Source of the DNA: Aurantibrevibacter litoralis
GTDB lineage: Bacteria; Bacteroidota; Bacteroidia; Flavobacteriales; Flavobacteriaceae
Direction: 5' to 3'
Length of the DNA stretch: 42,093 bases
NCBI RefSeq assembly: GCF_034651555.1
Contig: NZ_JAYEEQ010000026.1
Coordinates: forward strand, 1-42,093
A program made the position numbers and the translations under genes. Within the stretch, counting starts at the first letter, position 1; each line of letters starts with the position of its first letter. Positions 1 through 9,476 of this stretch are shown piece by piece. The notes under the pieces were generated by a model. That model was given only the letters and a program-made list of their open reading frames with translations. It searched no databases and was not told the DNA's origin.

Positions 1-76
1 TTGGCCCAAAGGCCAAAATGAAACTGGCGAAATACCCCTATGGCTTGCCTCGGGGATAGTCAGTTTCAAGAAATTT
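1..76 (+). repeat. Structured intergenic element, copy A (cut by window edge)
   Basis: The first 75 bases match 25793-25867 with one visible difference (CCCCTATGG against CCCCTGTGG). This copy keeps the element's last two hairpins: GGCC-CAAA-GGCC at the start, and a long stem with arms GAAACTG (20-26) and CAGTTTC (61-67). The rest lies outside the window. It sits 3' of the MFS gene, which is on the other strand. Copies B and C each follow a gene in their own orientation, so the gene this copy belongs to may lie left of the window. No coding potential is seen. Confidence 0.85.
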
Positions 77-151
77 TGTATTTAGTTGCGGACTATGAGG
101 ACGTCAATTTTAAAATAAATGTGCACCATAGTAGGCTTCAAAAACAAATTC

Positions 152-1345
152 TTACTTCCGGTACGCTGTGCCGCTCAAGGCAATATAGACGAGCAATGCA
201 CCAAAAAGTAGGGCGTAGACGGTAGAAAACTGAAACAGCACTCCTAAACTGTACTCTGCATTAAAGAAACCGATGAGGTTGGCACTAAAACCGGTACCCA
301 ATTGCAATGCAGCCACTAGAAATCCGGAAACTAAAGCTGCATTTTTAGGAAAATCAGCCGTAGCATTACTAAACGATTTTGGCAGCATAAACGAAATGAC
401 CAAACCGCCCACCGCCATGGCACAGAGATACCACATCTCAGAATTTAGTTGCGGCAAGAGGTAAAAAAGCAATCCTAATACAAAAGGTGCACTTACGTAT
501 AGCCAATTGGTCTTAAATTTCAGTGCCATTAGGGCAAACAAGATTCGGCCTACGGCTACTGACCCCCAAAACAGCGATAATCCTAAGGATGCTTTTGCTA
601 TGGAAAGACCGCCCTGCTTTTCTAAAAATACAGCACCCCAACTGCCAAAGGTGGCCTCGCAGGCACCATAAAAAAATACAGCAATGATATACCACCACAA
701 TCTAGGCGGAATGTTAAATTTACCTACATCTGTGGAAACTTCTTTTTCTAAAACTTCCGCAGTTAGTTTCAGAGGAAGAGTCCATGTAAAAAACAATAAG
801 AGCAATAAAATAACCGTAGTTACCAAAGATGCCCCCCACCACATGTCTAGGCCTGTAAAATAGCTAATGAGCAGCGGTGAGGTAGCGGTTCCAATTCCCA
901 AGAAAAAATGGAGCGCCGTAATGGCGGAGGTTTCTTTGCCCGCAAACAATTGAAAGGCAAAAGGATTTAGTGCGGTAAGACTAAATCCGAAACCCACCCC
1001 CAAGAAGCCGGTGGCCATAAGTATACAAACATATACCGCAGTGGCATGATTTTCTAACCAATGACTTGCAGTGAGCAAACCCGTAGAGAGCACTAAGGCA
1101 AATAGGCCGTAAAGCAAAACCTTTTTCATTCCAATCTGGGAGGCCAACTTGGAGGCCATCAAAGACGAAATAATAGCCAAGATAATTTGAGGAGTAAAAA
1201 TACTGCCAAACTGACTGCTCGAGAATCCATGATGAAGCGTACTCGTAAAAATACTTCCCGCTGCCGGGAAAAGCACCAATGCCACGCCGGTCATATAACC
1301 GCCCAAATAGATGGCGATTATTTTTTTAATTTTTGATAGGTTCAC
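152..1345 (-). CDS. MFS transporter, fucose-permease-like, last gene of glucan unit
   Basis: About 397 residues with some 12 hydrophobic segments, the usual length and layout of a major facilitator superfamily symporter. The overall look, for example GVGFGFSLTALNPFAF near residue 120, resembles the FucP/sugar-permease side of the family; the substrate cannot be read from sequence. An in-frame ATG lies upstream at 1399, but it would overlap the debranching-enzyme gene by 58 bp. A GTG at 1345 overlaps that gene's TGA as GTGA, the pattern expected for translational coupling, so I chose it. Its position at the end of a glucan operon suggests import or export of a sugar or sugar derivative; that is inference. 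Confidence 0.85.
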   Translation of the reverse strand: MNLSKIKKIIAIYLGGYMTGVALVLFPAAGSIFTSTLHHGFSSSQFGSIFTPQIILAIISSLMASKLASQIGMKKVLLYGLFALVLSTGLLTASHWLENHATAVYVCILMATGFLGVGFGFSLTALNPFAFQLFAGKETSAITALHFFLGIGTATSPLLISYFTGLDMWWGASLVTTVILLLLLFFTWTLPLKLTAEVLEKEVSTDVGKFNIPPRLWWYIIAVFFYGACEATFGSWGAVFLEKQGGLSIAKASLGLSLFWGSVAVGRILFALMALKFKTNWLYVSAPFVLGLLFYLLPQLNSEMWYLCAMAVGGLVISFMLPKSFSNATADFPKNAALVSGFLVAALQLGTGFSANLIGFFNAEYSLGVLFQFSTVYALLFGALLVYIALSGTAYRK

Positions 1346-3297
1346 AGCTGTGATTTTTGAATCGTGAACATGATGCGTATGAGTGCCGAAACAGACCAAG
1401 CTTGATGAATGGTTCCTTTCCCATGATTAGGTTGCAATCCATCAAAAACCTCAGATACTCCGCCAATGCAATTGGCATTGTAGAAGTGATGTTTAAGCGG
1501 TGCTATAAGGGATTCTAAATGAGCGTTACTTTTCATTGTTTTACCATGGATTTTTAGGTAGGCCGCTGCATATTCACCCAGTAAAAAGGGCCACACTGTG
1601 CCTTGATGATAGGCCAAATCACGGGACCATACATCGCCGCCATACGTATCTTTAAAATCGGGATGTTGAGAGGCTAAGGTACGCAAACCAAAGGGCGTCA
1701 GTAAATTTGTGGTCACAACCTCCAGAATTTGTTGTTGTTGATGGTTATTCAGTATTGAAAAAGGCAAACTCACGGTATAAATTTGATTGCATCGCAGGGC
1801 ATCGTCCACAGAGGTCATGGGTAGCACTACATCGTTCAAATAGCCCTTGTCATTAAAAAAGAAAGGCACAAAATGCTGTTCTAATTTGCTAATGCTATCG
1901 GTTACTGCATCAATATATTCGTTGTTCAGAGCCAGATGTAATTGAAAATATTGATAGGTTTTTAGGGCGTTATACCAAAGCGCCTGTATTTCTACAGGAC
2001 AACCGTGTCTGGGGGTAACAACATAATCGCCAATACGGGCATCCATCCAAGTGAGTTGCGCAATACCTTCCCCGCCATAGATAAATCCTTCCGGAGTTTC
2101 GTGTATATTATAACGGGTTCCAGTTTTATGAAATCGGATAATATCGGTGAGTTTGTCAAAGGCATTTTTAATAAATTCTTCATCTTCAAACGCTTGATAA
2201 TATTCATACAATACCACAAACAGCCATAGGGTGGCATCGATAGTATTGTATTCCACCTCATCTTCCGGAGCATCAGGGAAACGGTTGGGCAACATGCCTT
2301 GGTCTAAATAATGTAGAAAGGTTCTTAAGATCGATTTGCACACATCTTGTTTGCCGGTGTCTATGCATAAACCCCGCATGGCAATCATGGAGTCGCGTCC
2401 CCAATCGGTAAACCAGTGATAACCGGCGATAATGGAATGACTTTCGGTAGATTTTCGCGTCACAATAAACTGATCGCCAGACACCAACAAATCGTTTAAA
2501 AAAGTATCATTCGTTTGTCGAAGTGAGTGGCATCGGTCTGTAGCAGTTTTTTTTAAAGCGGAACCATTGCTTTCCATGGCCGCCGCGTCAGTTGAAAAAA
2601 TAAGATGTGTAACCTGTCCCGGTTTCAGGTGTATTTCTACATGGCCTATGTTGAAAGTATCTTCCCTGTCTTCTAATCCGCGATCTTGTTCTTTTTTGTA
2701 CACATAATTTTTATACCAGTTGGGTTGACTTACAAAAGCACCTCCATGAGACAGATAGAGTGGATGCGCACCGTAATAGGCGTAAGTCTTAAGAAATCCT
2801 TCCTGCGTATCGGTAAAGAAATTGGTGTGTTCGTTTTCTCGCAAATTGCTGTGATAATCCCGATGATTTAGGAATACATCTATTTTAAGAGAAAGGGCTG
2901 CTTCACCGGTATTCTTGTATTCAACAACGGTGGTATTTTCGCCATATACCATAAAAATGGTTTTTGACAGTTTAAAATCGGCACCTTGGTATATGGACGT
3001 GGGTAAAGGAAAGCGATCAAAACTGCTGAGGTACTGATAGCCGTTTGGATTTATGGCATGTTCAAATTGATTGGACGAAAGCTCAAAAACCTCTTGGTTC
3101 ACGGTAATAGTTTCTTCTACTTTAGATACCAATACAACTCTATGTGTAGGCGGATTTAGTGATGCCACCAACAAACCGTGATAGCGTCTGGTATGGGCCC
3201 CGGATAAGGTGCCTGAAGCATAGCCTCCTATGCCGTTGGTAACGATCCATTCTTTATCGGAAAGCAAATCAAAGTTGGGGTTCACAAAATGGATCAT
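1342..3297 (-). CDS. Glycogen debranching enzyme, archaeal/bacterial GDE type (amylo-alpha-1,6-glucosidase)
   Basis: A 651-residue cytoplasmic protein with the two-part layout of archaeal-type debranching enzymes. The N-terminal beta-rich domain (about 1-250) opens with NGIGGYASGTLSGAHTRRYHG near residue 20. A C-terminal (alpha/alpha)6 catalytic barrel carries the family signature DWGRDSMIAMRG near residue 297-308. The family hydrolyses alpha-1,6 branch points of glycogen or related glucans. No signal peptide is seen. Its ATG overlaps the TGA of the upstream GH63 gene (ATGA), and its own TGA overlaps the GTG of the MFS gene, so it is the middle of a coupled trio. Length is normal and nothing is missing. 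Confidence 0.92.
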   Translation of the reverse strand: MIHFVNPNFDLLSDKEWIVTNGIGGYASGTLSGAHTRRYHGLLVASLNPPTHRVVLVSKVEETITVNQEVFELSSNQFEHAINPNGYQYLSSFDRFPLPTSIYQGADFKLSKTIFMVYGENTTVVEYKNTGEAALSLKIDVFLNHRDYHSNLRENEHTNFFTDTQEGFLKTYAYYGAHPLYLSHGGAFVSQPNWYKNYVYKKEQDRGLEDREDTFNIGHVEIHLKPGQVTHLIFSTDAAAMESNGSALKKTATDRCHSLRQTNDTFLNDLLVSGDQFIVTRKSTESHSIIAGYHWFTDWGRDSMIAMRGLCIDTGKQDVCKSILRTFLHYLDQGMLPNRFPDAPEDEVEYNTIDATLWLFVVLYEYYQAFEDEEFIKNAFDKLTDIIRFHKTGTRYNIHETPEGFIYGGEGIAQLTWMDARIGDYVVTPRHGCPVEIQALWYNALKTYQYFQLHLALNNEYIDAVTDSISKLEQHFVPFFFNDKGYLNDVVLPMTSVDDALRCNQIYTVSLPFSILNNHQQQQILEVVTTNLLTPFGLRTLASQHPDFKDTYGGDVWSRDLAYHQGTVWPFLLGEYAAAYLKIHGKTMKSNAHLESLIAPLKHHFYNANCIGGVSEVFDGLQPNHGKGTIHQAWSVSALIRIMFTIQKSQL

Positions 3298-5945
3298 CGT
3301 TTTTCATGTTTTAGTTTCCGGTGAATTAATTGCGCCACCAGACCGGTCCATCCTGTTTGATGCGAAGCACCGACCCCGCGCCCATTGTCGCCATGAAAAT
3401 ATTCATAAAAGAGGACTAATTCCTTAAAATGCGGATCTTTTTCGTAGATATCGTGTAAGGCATTCGCTGGACGCTGACCTTGTGCATCCTGCTCAAAAAT
3501 TTTGATTAAGTTTTCTGAGATATCATCGGCAACACCACCCAACCGGCACAAATTGCCTTGATCGGTTGGGCAAGATACATGCATTTCACCGTTATAAAAT
3601 TTATCCAATTCTTTTAAAGATTCAATAAGCAAGAAATTCATGGGCATCCAAATAGGCCCGCGCCAGTTAGAGTTGCCACCAAAAAGACTCGTGGTAGATT
3701 CTGCCGGCTCGTACTGCAGACCAAAATCTTGTCCTTCTATATGAACCACATAGGGTGTTTCGTGTTTTTTAGATACCGACCTAATACCATAAGGGGAGAA
3801 AAATTCTTCCTGAGAAAGCAGGCTTTTTAAGACCCTTTCTAATCGATCTTTGGGTACAAGGGAGAGCAGCATATCGCCATCCTCATTAAACGTATCCATT
3901 ACCAGATGTTTGGCATTCTTTCGTTGGTATTTTTTAAACCATAGTAAGCGCCTTTTAAAATCGGGAAGGTTCTCTAGTCGCTCTTTATCCACAACCAAGG
4001 TGGCAAAAAGAGTACTTAACCCTACCAGAGAGCGTACCTTGAGAGGAATATATTGCCCATTGGGAAGTCCAAGAACATCATAGAAAAAACCGTCTTCCTC
4101 ATCCCACGAACCCGTCCAATCTTCGGAACGTTGGTTTAGGGCTTCGGCGATATACACAAAGTGTTCTAGAAATTTGGTAGCGACATCTTCAAAACCAACG
4201 GGGTCTTCTTGGGCAATTTCAAGAGCCATATCAAGCATGTTTAGGCTATACATGGCCATCCAACTGGTGCCATCGGCTTGTTCTAAATAACCGCCACCCG
4301 GAATAGCAGAACTTCGGTCGAAGACTCCTATGTTATCCAATCCTAAAAAGCCACCTTCAAAAATATTATTATCCATATGATCTTTTCGGTTAACCCACCA
4401 TGTAAAATTGATAAGGAGCTTTTGAAAAACTTTCTTTAGAAAATTAACATCGCCTTTACCCGTTTTTTCCTTGTCAATCCGATATACTTCTAGGCAGCCC
4501 CAAGCATGAACGGGTGGGTTTACATCCCCAAAAGCCCATTCGTAGGCGGGGAGTTGTCCGTTGGGCTTCATATACCATTCTCTTAAGAATAATACCAATT
4601 GTTCTTTAGCAAAATTGGCATCAACCATAGCTAATGGCACGCAGTGAAAGGCTAAATCCCATGCCGCATACCAAGGGTATTCCCATTTGTCGGGCATCGA
4701 AATAATGTCTTGGTTGTTCAGTGTTTTCCAATCCGAATTTCGGCCTGTTTTTCTACTTTCCGGTGGGGGCATTTGCCCGGGATCGCCGTTGAGCCATTGC
4801 GGAATATCGATATAATAATATTGTTTGGACCACAACATGCCGGCAAAGGCTTGCCGTTGAATGTTTGCCAAATCGGGGTGCGTTTCCGGATTGGAGAATT
4901 CGGTATAAAACGCATCAGCATCCTGCAAACGTTCTTTAAAAATGTTGTCAAAAGACGTTTTTAACGGATTGGTTTTGGCCTTGGTTTTTGTCAGTCTAAA
5001 TTTAAAAACTACCGATTTACCTGCCGGAACAATGGTTTCGTAGAGTGGCGAAAACTTAGTGCCTTGCGTTATTCCTTCAAATTTGGAATAATCGCCGGAA
5101 ACTACAGCGTCATTTATGGCATCTTTAGGGCGATCTGTACCGTTGGGCTGCCCAAATAACCGCTCTGTATTGGTTTCATTTTCAGCAAAAAGGATACGAT
5201 TTGGACTTTCAAAATAGAAAAAATACGTGCCCAGTTTAGAGTGGTATGCTTTAACTTCAGAAAAATCTTTTTTTGTGCTTTCCAGTTCCAAAATTGGTTT
5301 TGTTTTCTGTAGACCAAAACTCCACAAATTGGTAAACCATAAATTGGGTAAAACAGAAATAGGAGCATCAGTATCGCTTCGGTTGTGTACGCTGATTTTA
5401 ATGAGGATATCTTCTTCATCGGCTTTGGCGTATTCGGTAAAGACATCAAAGTATTTTTGATTGTCGAAAACACCGGTGTCCAGAATTTCAAACTCTGTTT
5501 CATGCTTTGAGCGATGTCTGTTGGTATGCACCAATTGTTCGTACGGAAAAGCCGACTGTGGGTATTTGTACAAATGTTTCATGTACGTATGTGTGGGCGT
5601 GCTGTCCAGGTAATAGTACAGTTCTTTAACATCTTCGGCATGGTTTCCTTCGGGACCTGTGAGTCCAAACAAACGTTCTTTTATAATAGGGTCTTTGCCG
5701 TTCCAGAGGGCAACAGCAAAATTAAGCCTATTTAGACTGTCTGTAATCCCGGCAATACCGTCTTCGCCCCAGCGATATACACGACTACGCGCATGATCAT
5801 GGGGAAAATAGTCCCAAGCTTCTCCATGTTCGCTGTAATCTTCGCGTACTGTTCCCCATTGGCGCTCACTAAGGTATGGCCCCCATTTTAGCCAATTCTT
5901 TTCACCTTTGTAATGCGTGTTAAGTCGTTCTTGTTCTTTATTCAT
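3294..5945 (-). CDS. GH63/MGH1-like alpha-glucosidase
   Basis: An 883-residue protein of the bacterial GH63-related 'glucosidase' group, with an (alpha/alpha)6 barrel (mannosylglycerate-hydrolase-like fold). The start is typical: an Asn-Trp-Leu-Lys-Trp-Gly-Pro-Tyr-Leu-Ser-Glu-Arg-Gln-Trp-Gly stretch near residue 17. The barrel has PWYAAWDLAFHC near residue 422-434, whose Asp (about 429) is the likely general acid, and GNSNWRGPIWMP in the C-terminal third. There is no signal peptide, so it is probably cytoplasmic. GH63 members release glucose from alpha-glucosides or glucosylated small molecules; the natural substrate is not known. It lies 83 bp after the SDR gene and is coupled by an ATGA overlap to the debranching enzyme. 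Confidence 0.9.
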   Translation of the reverse strand: MNKEQERLNTHYKGEKNWLKWGPYLSERQWGTVREDYSEHGEAWDYFPHDHARSRVYRWGEDGIAGITDSLNRLNFAVALWNGKDPIIKERLFGLTGPEGNHAEDVKELYYYLDSTPTHTYMKHLYKYPQSAFPYEQLVHTNRHRSKHETEFEILDTGVFDNQKYFDVFTEYAKADEEDILIKISVHNRSDTDAPISVLPNLWFTNLWSFGLQKTKPILELESTKKDFSEVKAYHSKLGTYFFYFESPNRILFAENETNTERLFGQPNGTDRPKDAINDAVVSGDYSKFEGITQGTKFSPLYETIVPAGKSVVFKFRLTKTKAKTNPLKTSFDNIFKERLQDADAFYTEFSNPETHPDLANIQRQAFAGMLWSKQYYYIDIPQWLNGDPGQMPPPESRKTGRNSDWKTLNNQDIISMPDKWEYPWYAAWDLAFHCVPLAMVDANFAKEQLVLFLREWYMKPNGQLPAYEWAFGDVNPPVHAWGCLEVYRIDKEKTGKGDVNFLKKVFQKLLINFTWWVNRKDHMDNNIFEGGFLGLDNIGVFDRSSAIPGGGYLEQADGTSWMAMYSLNMLDMALEIAQEDPVGFEDVATKFLEHFVYIAEALNQRSEDWTGSWDEEDGFFYDVLGLPNGQYIPLKVRSLVGLSTLFATLVVDKERLENLPDFKRRLLWFKKYQRKNAKHLVMDTFNEDGDMLLSLVPKDRLERVLKSLLSQEEFFSPYGIRSVSKKHETPYVVHIEGQDFGLQYEPAESTTSLFGGNSNWRGPIWMPMNFLLIESLKELDKFYNGEMHVSCPTDQGNLCRLGGVADDISENLIKIFEQDAQGQRPANALHDIYEKDPHFKELVLFYEYFHGDNGRGVGASHQTGWTGLVAQLIHRKLKHEKR

Positions 5946-6028
5946 TTTTTTGTTTTTTAGCGATCATTTGGTTAGGTACAATGTACACAAACCGTATGGA
6001 AAACCCTTGTTTTGTTCCAAAGGAAGGC

Positions 6029-6850
6029 TTAGCCGTTGGTAGTAAATCCGGGATAGCAGGTCATTGCACCATCGATAAATATGGTAGATCCGTTGATGTA
6101 ATCGGACTCGTCAGAAGCCAGCCAAACGGCGGCAGAACCAATATCATCGGGTTCGCCAATGCGCTTATACGGAATAAGTTGATTGAGTTTTTCTAAAGCT
6201 TCGGGCGTATCCCAAGCTTCTTTGTTTATAGGAGTTCGTATAGCACCGGGCGCAATGCTGTTGGCGCGGACTTTTAGGGGAGCATACTCTTGCGCTATAC
6301 TTTGCATGAGCATTACGATGGCACCTTTGGATGCGGCATAATTTGCATGACCTGCCCATGGAATAACCTCATGCACCGAACTAATATGAATAAGTTTCCC
6401 TAAGGCTTTGGAAACTTCAGGTCGAAGGCCACGGCGCATAAATTCCTTTAGCGCCTCTCGAGCACATAGAAAATGGCCGGTAAGGTTTACGTCCATTACT
6501 TTTTGCCATGCCGATAAGGGCATTTCATGCAAAGGATAATCTACCTGAATTCCGGCATTGGGCACTACAATGTCTACGGTGCCAAACTCTTTAATGGCAG
6601 TTTGGAACATGGCCTGAACCTGATCTTCCTTACTTACATCTGCTTTAAAAGGGATGGCGCGCCCACAGAGATCATCATCGCAAATAGAATGTGCCAATTC
6701 TTCCGCCGCCTCAGGATTAGAAATGTAATTGATGATGATGTTAGCTCCTTCCATACCTAGTCCTTTGGCAATGGCTGCGCCAATTCCGGAATTAGCACCT
6801 GTAATAATGGCCGTTTGGCCTAAAAGTCGTTTGTTGGGTTTTTGTACCAT
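6029..6850 (-). CDS. SDR family oxidoreductase, glucose 1-dehydrogenase-like
   Basis: A 273-residue classical short-chain dehydrogenase. It has the NAD(P) motif TGANSGIG (about 15-22), the NAG motif (VPNAGIQ), and Tyr171/Lys175 in YAASK preceded by the catalytic Ser of HISSVHE. The C-terminal run DGAMTCYPGF is characteristic of bacterial glucose-1-dehydrogenase-type SDRs, which oxidise glucose to glucono-lactone. Substrate preference in this subgroup varies, so the name is a family statement. An in-frame ATG at 6907 would overlap the VOC gene by 38 bp and adds a basic, non-SDR leader. The ATG at 6850 gives a normal N-terminus and a 19-bp gap, so I used it. Confidence 0.9.
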   Translation of the reverse strand: MVQKPNKRLLGQTAIITGANSGIGAAIAKGLGMEGANIIINYISNPEAAEELAHSICDDDLCGRAIPFKADVSKEDQVQAMFQTAIKEFGTVDIVVPNAGIQVDYPLHEMPLSAWQKVMDVNLTGHFLCAREALKEFMRRGLRPEVSKALGKLIHISSVHEVIPWAGHANYAASKGAIVMLMQSIAQEYAPLKVRANSIAPGAIRTPINKEAWDTPEALEKLNQLIPYKRIGEPDDIGSAAVWLASDESDYINGSTIFIDGAMTCYPGFTTNG

Positions 6851-6869
6851 ATGTAAAGTTTTAAATTTA

Positions 6870-7889
6870 TTATTTTTCAAAAAGCAAAATTGCATGGCCA
6901 TCCACATCTCGTATCATTAGACCACGGGATGCATTGAATTTGGAGCCTTTAAGATGTACGATTTCTTTTGATATGATTTCGATATCCTGATTTTTTAATT
7001 GTTGATAAAGGGAATCTAAATCGGCAACTTCAATTGAGGAGTGCCAATGCCAAAGATCGGTTGCCGTACTGTTGTTAGGATATTTTCTACCGCCGGGAGG
7101 TGCTACATACTCCAAAAATTCAATTCCCATACCTTGCTGTGCCACCAAGCCTGAAATTTCTAAGCGCGCACCAAAAACTTGGTTAAGATGTTCTTGTTCG
7201 GAACCGTAATTCTCACTTTTTCCGGCCAGTTTTAATCCTAGCGATTCATAAAACCTTTGTTGTTTAGGGGTATCCGATATTCCAATGGCGGTATGGTCTA
7301 TACCTAAAAAAAGATTTGTTTGCACCTCCTGCCATTTTGGATTTCCTTTACCAGGCGGAAAGTAGATGAGTTCTACATTGTGGCCATCCGGATCTCTAAA
7401 ATAAAATGCTTTGATACCTGCTGCGGCCGGTATATAATCCGGTAATGTTTGCGGTGCTGTAGAAACGTGAGGCACCCGATTTTCTCGTAGCCTGCTATAT
7501 GCCTTTTCCATATCCGAAACCACAATAGCAATATGTTGAAACCACAAATCATTGCTTTTAGAATCTGCCGGAATTGGGTTTTGCTGCACCACATTGGGGA
7601 ATTCTTGCAGGATAAATGTTTGTTCTCCTAAGCCCAAGCGAAGCATTTTTACACGAGCCTGTTTTCTTGGAAGGCTGTATAATAAGGCCGAGGTTTTGGC
7701 ATCCATAGAAAATGTATCTACTACCTTAAAGGGCAAAACTTGGGTGTAAAAATGCTGAATTTTATCGATATTGCTTACGGTAACCGTAATTTCACTAACA
7801 CGCTTGGCAGTTTGTGAGAAAGCGTTTAAAGCGGTAAAAAATAAATATATCGAAACAAAAAGCGATAAAAACGATGTTGATTTATGCAT
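6870..7889 (-). CDS. Secreted protein with two VOC (glyoxalase-fold) domains
   Basis: A 339-residue protein with an N-terminal signal peptide (hydrophobic 8-22, likely cleavage after about residue 25). It has two vicinal-oxygen-chelate modules, about 30-177 and 195-338, each starting with an Ile-x-His/Thr-x-x-x-x-Val/Ile strand and ending with an Asp-x-Asp-Gly-His motif (RDPDGHNVELIYF; RDVDGHAILLFEK). The tandem could form a complete metal-binding cavity as in glyoxalase I or extradiol dioxygenases. The reaction is unknown. Its ATG overlaps the stop of the upstream GMC gene by one base (TAATG), so the two are almost certainly co-expressed; a periplasmic VOC protein beside a cytoplasmic oxidoreductase is odd. 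Confidence 0.85.
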   Translation of the reverse strand: MHKSTSFLSLFVSIYLFFTALNAFSQTAKRVSEITVTVSNIDKIQHFYTQVLPFKVVDTFSMDAKTSALLYSLPRKQARVKMLRLGLGEQTFILQEFPNVVQQNPIPADSKSNDLWFQHIAIVVSDMEKAYSRLRENRVPHVSTAPQTLPDYIPAAAGIKAFYFRDPDGHNVELIYFPPGKGNPKWQEVQTNLFLGIDHTAIGISDTPKQQRFYESLGLKLAGKSENYGSEQEHLNQVFGARLEISGLVAQQGMGIEFLEYVAPPGGRKYPNNSTATDLWHWHSSIEVADLDSLYQQLKNQDIEIISKEIVHLKGSKFNASRGLMIRDVDGHAILLFEK

Positions 7890-9436
7890 TATTGTGATAT
7901 CGATTTAGCAAAAAACGTTTGATTGATATAATCTCCCACCCGCAGTGCCATCGCAATAATGGTTAAACCCGGATTTACGGCAGAACTCGACGGAAAAAAA
8001 CTTCCATCGACCACAAAAAGGTTGTCTACCTCGTGCGATCGGCACCAAATATCCAAAGCGGATGTTTTAGGATCAGTACCAAACCGGACGGTACCGCATT
8101 GGTGCGCTGTGCCTGCCAAAGGGATTTTTTTGCCCAAATAGAGATGACTGGGAAAAAGATGCGATTCGCAGCCTGCGTGCTCCACCATCCATTTCAATTT
8201 TTTCTGAAGCCGCTTATGTCCTTCCAGATTGTTTTCGGTGTACTGTAATTTAATCTGTCCGTCTTTGGTTAGCATTACCCGGTTTTCAGGATCGGGTAAA
8301 TCTTCGGAGGTCATCCAAAAATCGAGGGCATGGTTGGCCATGAGTTCCAATGAAAATCCGGGTGCGATAGCAGGGGCGTCTTCCTTGTACATTACCGGAT
8401 CCGATTTTCCGAGCATTTGTATGTGTCCCAATGGAAAATCAAAATCATCCGAACCAAAATAGTAATCGTTTACAGCAAATGTTTTTCCAAACTTTGTTAA
8501 ATTCGGCTTTTTGGAGATGGCTAATAAGGCCGAATTGTTATGCGCCATATAGTTTCGCCCTACCATATCCGAACTGTTTCCCAAACCGTTTGGATGTTTC
8601 TCGTTGGCTGATTTTAACAGCAACGCGGCCGAATTGATAGCACCACAGGCCACGATGACAAGGCCGGCACTGAAAACTTCTTTTTTACCATTCAACTCAA
8701 CAACGACCTCTCTGATTTTTTTTCCGGAAGCATCTGTGTTTAATTTTTCCACAAGCGCATGAGTGTGCAAAGTGACATTGGAATATTTCAATGCTTCTTT
8801 GATGCCCATTACATGAGAATCCCCTTTGGATTCGGTGGGATCAGGAAATCCGTCAAAACGATCGAGTACCAAAGGAGCATCGCCTTTTTCCGGATTTTTT
8901 ACTCCAATGGGCAGTGGGAAAGGGTGAAGTCCCAATTTTTGGATGTCGTCATACAACTCCTGAATCCGTGGTTCGTGGGGAAGAGGAGCTAGTGGGTACG
9001 GCATAGGATCTTCCGGTTCAGTAGGATCGGATCCTCTTAGGCCATGCACATGATACATTTTTTCGGCTTCCAGGTAATACGGTTTTAAATCGTCGTAGGC
9101 AATGGGCCATGCGGGCGAAACTCCTCCATGGTGTTGTATTTCTTGAAAGTCTCTTTCCCGAAGTCGTAGTAACGCAGCACCATACATTTTGGTATTGCCG
9201 CCTACGCAATAATGAATACCGGGGTGAAATCCCTTGTCATTTTTATCGAGCCATGTTTCTTTGGCTTTGTAGCGTGCTTTGATAAAGACTTCTTCGGTAT
9301 CCCAATTTTCCTTTTCCTTTGGGATGTAATCGCCGCGTTCTAGGATTAGGATTTTTTTTCCGGTGGGGGCTAATTTAGCGGCCAATGTGCCGCCGCCGGC
9401 ACCGGTGCCAATGATTATAAGATCGTAATTCGTCAA
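7889..9436 (-). CDS. GMC family FAD-dependent oxidoreductase
   Basis: A 515-residue glucose-methanol-choline oxidoreductase. The Rossmann FAD motif GTGAGGGTLA begins at residue 10 and leads to LILERG at the end of the second strand. The C-terminal half has the substrate-domain pattern with a candidate catalytic His near 445 (AHQCGTVRFG) and Asn near 488 (SSAVNPGLTI). GMC enzymes oxidise alcohols or sugar hydroxyls using FAD. There is no Tat or Sec signal, so it is predicted cytoplasmic. It follows the glucan synthase gene by 40 bp and shares a TAATG junction with the VOC gene. Together with the SDR this suggests an oxidative branch on a sugar product; the substrate is not identifiable. Confidence 0.92.
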   Translation of the reverse strand: MTNYDLIIIGTGAGGGTLAAKLAPTGKKILILERGDYIPKEKENWDTEEVFIKARYKAKETWLDKNDKGFHPGIHYCVGGNTKMYGAALLRLRERDFQEIQHHGGVSPAWPIAYDDLKPYYLEAEKMYHVHGLRGSDPTEPEDPMPYPLAPLPHEPRIQELYDDIQKLGLHPFPLPIGVKNPEKGDAPLVLDRFDGFPDPTESKGDSHVMGIKEALKYSNVTLHTHALVEKLNTDASGKKIREVVVELNGKKEVFSAGLVIVACGAINSAALLLKSANEKHPNGLGNSSDMVGRNYMAHNNSALLAISKKPNLTKFGKTFAVNDYYFGSDDFDFPLGHIQMLGKSDPVMYKEDAPAIAPGFSLELMANHALDFWMTSEDLPDPENRVMLTKDGQIKLQYTENNLEGHKRLQKKLKWMVEHAGCESHLFPSHLYLGKKIPLAGTAHQCGTVRFGTDPKTSALDIWCRSHEVDNLFVVDGSFFPSSSAVNPGLTIIAMALRVGDYINQTFFAKSISQ

Positions 9437-9476
9437 AATTTCAAAAATTAGTTAGTGTTATTATAATAGTGCCCGC

